A stretch of 9,964 nucleotides of DNA. Source: Streptosporangiaceae bacterium (lineage in GTDB: Bacteria; Actinomycetota; Actinomycetes; Streptosporangiales; Streptosporangiaceae). This document shows positions 1 to 5,125 of this stretch, piece after piece. The first letter of the stretch is position 1; the number at the start of each line of letters is the position of its first letter. Location of the stretch: assembly GCA_030042885.1 (NCBI GenBank), contig JASHYW010000135.1, positions 1 through 9,964 on the forward strand, given 5' to 3'. The notes beneath the pieces were generated by a model. It worked only from the letters and a program-made list of their open reading frames with translations, did not search any database and was not told the origin of the DNA. Made by a program: the position numbers and the translations under genes.

Positions 1-182
1 GGCAGCCGGGTCTGCCAGTTCGGGGTGAGCAGCCGCAGGCTCGGCCAGCGCTGGGTCCGCCACGAGTTCGCCACCTCACCGCGCTCGAGGACGACATGGT
101 CGATCGAGCGTTCGGTGAGGCGGCGGCTCATGGCCAGGCCGGCGTGCCCGGCACCGACGACAGCTACCGTGGTCTGGATCAT
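1..182 (-). CDS. FAD/NAD(P)-dependent oxidoreductase (flavin monooxygenase-like), N-terminal part only
   Basis: Only the first 60 codons lie in the window; the gene runs off the left edge. Translation from ATG at 182 begins with a beta strand followed by the Rossmann dinucleotide-binding motif VVGAGHAGLA (residues 8-17), then VVLERG (30-35), where the acidic residue normally contacts the FAD ribose. It continues with ANSWR and SLRLLTPNW, typical of flavin-containing monooxygenase or CzcO-like flavoproteins. These enzymes use NAD(P)H and O2 to oxidise small molecules, or act as reductases. The ATG is the only usable start because the frame reaches the stop of the upstream OsmC gene seven codons earlier. 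No strong ribosome site sits directly before it, so translation may depend on the gene upstream, 21 bases away. It is the last gene of the visible minus-strand operon. The exact reaction cannot be assigned from a fragment. Confidence 0.85.
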   Translation of the reverse strand, partial: MIQTTVAVVGAGHAGLAMSRRLTERSIDHVVLERGEVANSWRTQRWPSLRLLTPNWQTRL

Positions 183-203
183 GCGGGCGTCCGGGCCGTG
201 ACC

Positions 204-764
204 TCAGGCCAGCTCGACGAGCACCTTGGTCGGGTTGGTCACGATGTCGAAGACCGCCGAGCGCTTCTGCGACTGGGCGATCAGCGCTTCGAGGTCCTCG
301 CGGGAGGCGTCGGCGTCGATGGCGAACCGGACAGTAACCGCATCGAAGCCGTTGCGGATGTCGGGGTCGGCGCCCAGGATGCCCAGGACGTTCATCTGGC
401 CCTCGATGGTGGCGGTGACCGACCGGAGCTGGATGCCCCGGTACTGGGCGACCGCGGCGACGCCGGCGGTGAGGCAGCCGGCCAGGCCGACCAGCACGAC
501 CTCCACCGGTGTGGCGCCGTTGTCCTCGGACGCGAAGCACTCGGGGTGGTCGATGTCGTACTCGTAGGTGTTGCGGTGCTGTTGCTCGGCGCCCAGGCCG
601 GTGAACCCGTCGACGACGCAGTGGCTGTGCGTGCCCTTGCGCCAGGTGCAGCTGGCCCGCCAGGTGAACTGGGCCGCTTCCGGCGCGGCGGACAGCGCCT
701 CGCGCGCCCCGAGCAGGGCCTGGACGTTCACACCATTGTCGACGGGGCTGTCGGTGATGGTCAT
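204..764 (-). CDS. OsmC family protein
   Basis: A 186-residue protein of the OsmC/Ohr fold. It has an N-terminal beta-rich part (about residues 32-75), the segment ASEDNGATPVEVVLVGLAGC (78-97) that leads into the long central helix with Cys97, and a C-terminal beta-alpha-beta part ending in a typical VTNPTKVLVEL strand. Classical OsmC/Ohr proteins are cytoplasmic thiol peroxidases that reduce organic hydroperoxides with two cysteines. Here only Cys97 is in the conserved place. At the second site the sequence reads SQKRSAVFD (about 165-173), with Ser where the other Cys is expected, so classical two-Cys peroxidase activity is doubtful. The start at 764 is supported by AAGGAG at 771-776, six bases upstream. 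The gene lies 39 bases after the P450 and 21 bases before the flavoprotein, suggesting one transcript. Family assignment is firm; the substrate is not known. Confidence 0.9.
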   Translation of the reverse strand: MTITDSPVDNGVNVQALLGAREALSAAPEAAQFTWRASCTWRKGTHSHCVVDGFTGLGAEQQHRNTYEYDIDHPECFASEDNGATPVEVVLVGLAGCLTAGVAAVAQYRGIQLRSVTATIEGQMNVLGILGADPDIRNGFDAVTVRFAIDADASREDLEALIAQSQKRSAVFDIVTNPTKVLVELA

Positions 765-803
765 CGGTGTCTCCTTAGTTTCCGGTTGGGATCGGATGCT
801 TGG

Positions 804-2045
804 TCATCCCGGCCGGCGACCGGGACCGAGGACGACGGGGAGTGAGACGAGGCCGCGCAGGACCAGGCCGTCGCCGTGGGCCCAGGCGAGTGCGTCACGG
901 TCGATGGCGAGCCGCAGGCCCGGATAACGGCTGAGCAGGGTCTCGAAGGCAACTTTGGCTTCGAGGCGGGCCAGGGGCGCGCCGAGGCAGTAATGGATCC
1001 CGTGGCCGAACCCAAGGTTCGGCCCGTCGCCGCGGCCGATGTCGAGCACGTCGGGGCCCGGGAACCGGTCCGGATCGCGGTTGGCCGCCCCCAGGCACAC
1101 CAGCACCTGCTCGTGTGCGGGGATCTTCACGCCGTCGAGAGTCACCGACTCGGTCGTCACCCGGAACGTGGCGTGCGGTACCGGGGCGGTGAAGCGGATG
1201 AGCTCATCGATCGCCGCGGGAAGCCGCCCGGGATCGGCCAGCAGCGCCTGGAGCTGGCCGGGGTGATCCAGCAGGGCCACCACCCCGTTGCCGATCAGGC
1301 TGGCCGTGGTGTCGTGGCCGGCGACCACGAGCTGGAACAGGCTCGACAGCAGCTCTTGCGTGGTGAGCGCGTCGCCTTCGGTGGCGGCGACCAGCACGCT
1401 GACGAGATCGTCGGCTGGGCTCCGGCGCTTGGCCTCGACAAGCTCGCCCAGGTAGGCCACGATGCCGTCCGATGCCTCGACCGCCTCCGCCGGCGGGTCA
1501 CCGGCCCATCCGGTCAGCAATACCTGGAACCAGGCGTGTAGGCGAGGGCGGTCGGCTGCCGGGATGCCGAGCAGTTCGCCGATCACCCCGAACGGCAGGG
1601 GGTAGGCATATCCCTCGATGAGGTCGACGGTGGCGCCAGGGCCGGCGCTGTTGAGCTCGTCGAGGAGGTTGCTGGCGATCGCCCGGACGGCAGGCTCCAG
1701 CGCGGCGATCCTTCCAGGCACGAAGGCCCTGGACACAAGCCGCCGCAGCCGGGTGTGATCAGGCGGGTCGACGTTGAGCATGTGCCGGGAGAACTCCGGC
1801 CCGGGCAGCCCTTCGGCCACGACGTCGCCGGCCTCTTGCAGGGCGGCAAGCATGTCCTTGGAGATGCAAGGGTCATTGAGCGCTCGCCGGGCAGCGTCGT
1901 AGCCGAGCACGACCCAGGCCAGGTGACCGTCCGCCAGGCGCACCCGCTGCACCGGGCACCGGGCCCGGGTCTCAGTGAAGTGGCTGAATGGCTCGTCGCG
2001 GATCGCCGGTGCCCACCCGCCCCAGGTGATCAGGGTGTCAGCCAT
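804..2045 (-). CDS. cytochrome P450 (bacterial class I, CYP107/CYP105-like)
   Basis: A 413-residue soluble P450 of normal bacterial length with all key motifs: helix-C DPPDHTRLR (93-101), helix-I oxygen-activation motif AGHDTT (242-247), ExxR as ELIR (281-284), and the heme loop FGHGIHYCLG (346-355) with Cys353 as thiolate ligand. Such enzymes hydroxylate or epoxidise secondary metabolites and need a ferredoxin and reductase; no ferredoxin gene is visible here. I chose ATG 2045, giving MADTLITWGG. The frame can be extended upstream to TTG 2093, but those 16 residues have no family character and would lie within the preceding gene. ATG 2045 overlaps the last eight bases of the SnoaL-like gene, so translation is probably coupled. 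Subfamily placement is by general resemblance only; substrate unknown. Confidence 0.95.
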   Translation of the reverse strand: MADTLITWGGWAPAIRDEPFSHFTETRARCPVQRVRLADGHLAWVVLGYDAARRALNDPCISKDMLAALQEAGDVVAEGLPGPEFSRHMLNVDPPDHTRLRRLVSRAFVPGRIAALEPAVRAIASNLLDELNSAGPGATVDLIEGYAYPLPFGVIGELLGIPAADRPRLHAWFQVLLTGWAGDPPAEAVEASDGIVAYLGELVEAKRRSPADDLVSVLVAATEGDALTTQELLSSLFQLVVAGHDTTASLIGNGVVALLDHPGQLQALLADPGRLPAAIDELIRFTAPVPHATFRVTTESVTLDGVKIPAHEQVLVCLGAANRDPDRFPGPDVLDIGRGDGPNLGFGHGIHYCLGAPLARLEAKVAFETLLSRYPGLRLAIDRDALAWAHGDGLVLRGLVSLPVVLGPGRRPG

Positions 2046-2460
2046 GACCGCCCTCAGGCAGGTAACCCGTGCACAGCAGGTCAAGCTGGGCAATGCGGCC
2101 GCTCTCGTCAGTGTCGGCGTACGCCTGCTGCCCGACGGTGAACCAGCCCGCGCCGAGCCGCCCCGCCCGCAGCCGGAGCCGCCAGTTCAGGTGCAGGCGG
2201 CCACCGACCTCCCCGACGGCGGCCTCGACGAGCTCGAAATCCTCGGTGTCGCCGAACCAGCGCGCGAACCGGTGGGCGATCGCCTCGGCACCGGTCCACT
2301 CCATCAGGCCCGAGGGGAGCAGGGCGCGGAGCCGGGCGTCGGCGGCCAGCGCGCCACCGAGCCGGGTGAAATCCTGAGCGGCCAGGCCCTCGAGGAGTGA
2401 CCCGGCGGCGGCCGACTCTGGCAGCACGCTGGCCGTCCCGTGGGGGCGGGATGTCATCAT
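2038..2460 (-). CDS. SnoaL-like / NTF2-like protein
   Basis: A 140-residue protein. After a variable, probably disordered N-terminus (1-15) it shows the layout of the NTF2/SnoaL cone fold: helix LLEGLAAQDFTRLGGAL (22-38), the short strand-loop LLPSGLMEWTGAEAIAHRF (47-65) in which ring-nucleotide or polyketide cyclase relatives bind ligands, then strands LHLNWRLRL, GWFTVGQQAYAD and IAQLDLLCTGYLP. Family members include polyketide cyclases, hydratases, limonene-epoxide-hydrolase types and non-enzymatic binding proteins. Function here is therefore open, though a place beside a P450 fits a tailoring role. Two adjacent ATGs (2460 and 2457) can start it. No good Shine-Dalgarno sequence precedes them, so the mRNA may be leaderless. 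It is first in the minus-strand operon and overlaps the P450 by eight bases. An 18-bp putative operator lies 34 bases upstream. Confidence 0.8.
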   Translation of the reverse strand: MMTSRPHGTASVLPESAAAGSLLEGLAAQDFTRLGGALAADARLRALLPSGLMEWTGAEAIAHRFARWFGDTEDFELVEAAVGEVGGRLHLNWRLRLRAGRLGAGWFTVGQQAYADTDESGRIAQLDLLCTGYLPEGGHG

Positions 2461-2639
2461 GGAACCGTTGTACGGGCGCAGGCTGTCATCACGGTATCGG
2501 GGAATCCCCCTACATGAGCTGTACGGGGAGGGCAGCCCCGGCCCTCGCGAGGCGAGTGATGGCGGCGGCGCGTTGGGCCGTCGTATGCTCGGGTATGGCC
2601 CCCTGGCTGCACGGATAGAGGAAATGGGCGGGGCAGCCG
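2461..2639. promoter_or_regulatory. divergent intergenic promoter region
   Basis: This 179-bp gap separates the divergent SnoaL-P450 operon and the regulator gene. It contains the 18-bp operator-like element at 2495-2512. It also carries a direct repeat of TGTACGGG at 2469-2476 and 2520-2527, one copy on either side of that element, and an inverted repeat CCGT-TGT-ACGG at 2465-2475 just before the minus-strand start. For the minus operon, TACAAC (2472 down to 2467) is a -10-like hexamer, which would put the transcript start at about the ATG. For the regulator gene I see only weak -10-like hexamers (TATGCT at 2584-2589, TATGGC at 2594-2599) without a convincing -35. Confidence 0.6.
2495..2512 (-). 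promoter_or_regulatory. putative LuxR-type operator, copy 1 (minus-strand enzyme operon)
   Basis: Read toward the minus-strand operon the site is TAGGGGGATTCCCCGATA. It has dyad symmetry (TA-N2-GGG ... CCC-N2-TA) and is 15/18 identical to copy 2 at 5017-5034, in the same orientation relative to the gene it precedes. It ends 34 bases before ATG 2460. CCGTA follows at positions 20-24 downstream, exactly as in copy 2. If TACAAC is the -10, the operator is centred near -43, where class II LuxR-family activators bind. The core differs by one base from GGGAWWTCCC, the core of the operator consensus reported for the LuxR-type regulator PimM. Assignment to the regulator encoded at 2640-4991 is inference. 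Confidence 0.6.
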
Positions 2640-4991
2640 ATGCAAGACGCAGGGCAGGCATGGCACGGTGGCCTGCCGTCGCCTGCCGACCTGTTTGTAG
2701 GCCGGGACGGCGAGCTGGAGGCCGTATCCCGTATGCTCGCGCACGCGCAGACCCGGCTGGTCACGCTCACCGGGCCGCCGGGCATTGGAAAGACCCGTCT
2801 TGCCGTCGCATGCGCGTCGGCTCACGCCGAGCGCAGCGGGTTCGCGCCGGTGTTCGTTGACCTGGCTCCGGTCCGGGATCCGGCGCTGCTGATGGTCGAA
2901 GTGGCTCAGGCGGTGGGCGTCGAGCTGCGGGGCGGGACGGATCTGACCGGCCAGCTGGCTGCTGTGCTGGGCCAAGAGGAGCGGCTCGTGGTCCTGGACA
3001 ACTGCGAGCATCTTCTGGCCGCCGCCCCGGACGTTGGAAAGGTGCTCGCTGCCTGTCCGCGGCTGCGGGTGCTCGCCACCAGCCGAGAACGGCTCCGGTT
3101 GTCCGCCGAGCAGGAGTTTCCGGTTCCGCCGCTGGCCATGCCCGCGCCGGCGGACGTCGCAGACCTCAGTTGTCTGGCGGCAAATCCGTCAGTGGCGCTG
3201 CTGCTGGATCGCGCGCGCCGGACCAACCCGGGCTTTGATCTCACTCCGGCTAATGCGCTGTTGCTGGCCAGAGCGTGCGTCCGGCTGGAGGGCCTGCCGC
3301 TGGCGATCGAGCTGGCCGCAGCCCGGCTGAAGGTCCTGACGCCCGGGGAATTGGTGTTCCGGCTCAGCAGCAGGATGGAGGTACTCGCCGGCAGTACGCG
3401 GGACGTGCCAGCCCGGCAGCGTGCGCTACGCAGCGCCATCGCCTGGAGCTATGACCTCCTGGACTCCGATGAGCGCGCGCTGTTTCGCAGGCTGTCGGTG
3501 TTTGCTGGCGGCTGGACGCTTGCTGACGTGGGCAGCGTTTGTGCCGTGAATGGGGACGATGCGCTCATGATGGTGGAGTCGCTGCTCGACAAGAGCCTGA
3601 TCCGGCGGCTGCCCAGTGACGAGCAGACCGCTGAGTTCTCGATGCTGGAGAGCTTGCGTGAGTATGCGGCGGAGCAGCTGGCGTCCCATGCCGAAGCCGA
3701 GGAGACGCGGGCTAGGCACGCTGACCACTACGCGGGTCTTGCTGCGCAGTTCGAGGCCTCCATCGGCCAGCGGGAGGAGCGAACCTGGATACTGCGGGTC
3801 GGCCGCCAGCACGCGGATCTGCGCGCCGCGCTGGATTACTGTCTGGGCGCGGGGAGGGATGCCTGGGCGCTCTGGCTGGCCACTGCGCTCGGCTGGTACC
3901 ACTACACCCATGGCGACCTCGACCATGGCCAGGCGCTCGTGGACGCGGTTCTCTCCGCGACTGCGGATGGTTATGACCCGGCGGCTATGAGCGATGACGG
4001 CACGGCGGGAGGCCAGGCTGGCGTGCTCATCGTGGCCGGGGTCCTGGCCTGGGCGACCGGGCAGATGGGTCGTGCCCACGAGGTCTTGCTCAGCGCGCTC
4101 GAGCGCAGCGAGAGGCGTGGTGAGGCGCGCCGCGCGGCGATCGCGTGCGCCTTTCTGGGGCACGTGGCCCGCGCTGGCGGCGAGTGGGATGCGTCCGCTG
4201 ACTGGCATCGGCGGGCCGAGGCGGGATTCCGCGAGGGGGGTAACACGCCGGGCGTGGCCTGGGCCCGGCACGACCTGGGGCTGCTCGCCCGGGACCACAG
4301 CGACCTGCGGAGCGCCGCGGAACTGCTGCGGGCGAGCCTGCGGGATTTCCGTGAACTGGACCATCCGTGGGCGGTGGCATCGTCGGCGTGGGGGCTCGGC
4401 ACCACGCTGAGCAGGCAGGGCCGGCTGGACGAAGCGGGTTCCCTGCTGGCGGAGGCTCTGCGGATCTACACCGACGTCAACGACCCCCGGGGGGTCGCCC
4501 AGTGCCTGGACGCGCTCGCCCATGTCGCCAGTGAACGGGCGCACTATGAGAGCGCCGCTCGGCTGATCGGTGCGGCCGGGGCGCTGCGCGAGCGGGTGGC
4601 CGCCCGCCAGCCCGATACCGAGCAGGCGAGAAGTTCGGCGGTAGAGCAGGAACTTGCCCGGGCGCTGGGGCCCGAGGACGCTGACGCGCTCGTACACGCT
4701 GGCCGGACAATGTCTGTGCAGCAGGCCGCGGACCTCGCCAGGGCGGTCGCTTTGGGCGCCGCACCCGGTGACCCAGCCCGCTCCGATCAGGTGCCGCTCA
4801 CCCCGCGGGAGCGGCAAGTCGCGGCGCTGGTTGCCTCGGGCCGGACAAACCGCCAGATCGGCAGGGTGCTCGGGATCTCCGAGAAGACCGCCGAGGTCCA
4901 CCTGCACCATGTGATGTCCAAGCTAGATGCCCGCAGCCGGGCCGAAGTGGCCGCCTGGGCCGTCACGCACCACCTGTCCGCCCCAGCGTGA
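2640..4991 (+). CDS. LuxR-family regulator with N-terminal NTPase domain and helical repeats (COG3903-like, large ATP-binding LuxR type)
   Basis: A 783-residue cytoplasmic regulator. The domains in order are as follows. A STAND/AfsR-like NTPase spans about 17-300, with Walker A GPPGIGKT (45-52), Walker B LVVLDNCEHLL (116-126), sensor LATSRERL (145-152) and the GLPLAIELAA motif (about 218-227). A winged-helix-like part follows around LFRRLSVFAGGWTLADV (281-297). An Ala/Leu-rich TPR-like helical region covers about 350-690. A LuxR/GerE HTH occupies 720-779 and contains LTPRERQVAAL, NRQIGRVLGIS and KTAEVHLHHVMSKL. Such proteins are usually ATP-dependent, cluster-situated activators of antibiotic or stress genes. 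An in-frame stop at 2616 leaves ATG 2640 as the first start; only a weak GGGG precedes it. It stands alone between two enzyme operons that each carry a matching operator-like site, so it probably controls both. All NTPase and HTH key residues look intact. The signal it senses is unknown. Confidence 0.92.
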   Translation: MQDAGQAWHGGLPSPADLFVGRDGELEAVSRMLAHAQTRLVTLTGPPGIGKTRLAVACASAHAERSGFAPVFVDLAPVRDPALLMVEVAQAVGVELRGGTDLTGQLAAVLGQEERLVVLDNCEHLLAAAPDVGKVLAACPRLRVLATSRERLRLSAEQEFPVPPLAMPAPADVADLSCLAANPSVALLLDRARRTNPGFDLTPANALLLARACVRLEGLPLAIELAAARLKVLTPGELVFRLSSRMEVLAGSTRDVPARQRALRSAIAWSYDLLDSDERALFRRLSVFAGGWTLADVGSVCAVNGDDALMMVESLLDKSLIRRLPSDEQTAEFSMLESLREYAAEQLASHAEAEETRARHADHYAGLAAQFEASIGQREERTWILRVGRQHADLRAALDYCLGAGRDAWALWLATALGWYHYTHGDLDHGQALVDAVLSATADGYDPAAMSDDGTAGGQAGVLIVAGVLAWATGQMGRAHEVLLSALERSERRGEARRAAIACAFLGHVARAGGEWDASADWHRRAEAGFREGGNTPGVAWARHDLGLLARDHSDLRSAAELLRASLRDFRELDHPWAVASSAWGLGTTLSRQGRLDEAGSLLAEALRIYTDVNDPRGVAQCLDALAHVASERAHYESAARLIGAAGALRERVAARQPDTEQARSSAVEQELARALGPEDADALVHAGRTMSVQQAADLARAVALGAAPGDPARSDQVPLTPRERQVAALVASGRTNRQIGRVLGISEKTAEVHLHHVMSKLDARSRAEVAAWAVTHHLSAPA

Positions 4992-5016
4992 CAAGCGCCC
5001 GGGCCCAATGGATACC

Positions 5017-5034
5017 TAAGGGTTTTCCCCGATA
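5017..5034 (+). promoter_or_regulatory. putative LuxR-type operator, copy 2 (hydrolase-glycosyltransferase operon)
   Basis: The sequence is TAAGGGTTTTCCCCGATA, 15/18 identical to copy 1 at 2495-2512 and oriented the same way toward its gene. It ends 37 bases before ATG 5072. CCGTA follows at positions 20-24 downstream, and TATCAA (5057-5062) occupies the same place as TACAAC does in the other promoter. A short hairpin (arms CGGCC 5037-5041 and GGCCG 5052-5056) lies between the site and this hexamer. The core matches the GGGAWWTCCC type of LuxR-family operator at nine of ten positions. No obvious rho-independent terminator for the regulator gene is present in this 80-bp gap. Confidence 0.6.
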
Positions 5035-5071
5035 GCCGGCCCCTTCCAGTCGGCCGTATCAAGGGAGGAAC

Positions 5072-5125
5072 ATGAGGGTCGACCCGTTTGGAGCTGCAAC
5101 TGATGCGCGCACGACTACCCGATGA
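5072..5125 (+). other. short ORF with strong ribosome site, out of frame with the hydrolase-glycosyltransferase start
   Basis: AAGGGAGGAA (5061-5070) followed by C and ATG 5072 is the best ribosome site of this operon, yet the frame encodes only MRVDPFGAATDARTTTR before TGA at 5123-5125. It overlaps the first 23 bases of the main gene. Removing one T from the TTT run at 5087-5089 would join this ATG in frame to the hydrolase and give a start MRVDPLELQLMRARLPDES. It could therefore be a leader peptide, a real one-base indel near the gene start, or a sequencing error. I cannot choose among these from one sequence. Confidence 0.4.

Noticed and set aside
96..845. 249-codon plus-strand open frame over the OsmC gene
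   Set aside because: It is antisense to the OsmC and flavoprotein genes, which have correct motifs, starts and ribosome sites.
2046..2093. N-terminal extension of the P450 to TTG 2093
   Set aside because: The 16 extra residues are unlike P450 N-termini and would lie fully in the upstream gene; ATG 2045 gives normal length.
2461..2661. N-terminal extension of the SnoaL-like protein upstream of ATG 2460
   Set aside because: The extra residues are low-complexity Pro/Arg/Ser and would cross the operator-like site; the domain fits the protein starting at 2460.
3426..4910. 494-codon open frame antisense to the LuxR regulator
   Set aside because: It is a mirror frame from strong third-position G/C bias; the plus frame carries clear Walker and HTH motifs and this one has no family character.
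4992..5056. Rho-independent terminator after the regulator gene
   Set aside because: The only hairpins (GGG-TTTT-CCC and CGGCC/GGCCG) are short, have no T-run, and fall in the operator-promoter region of the next operon.
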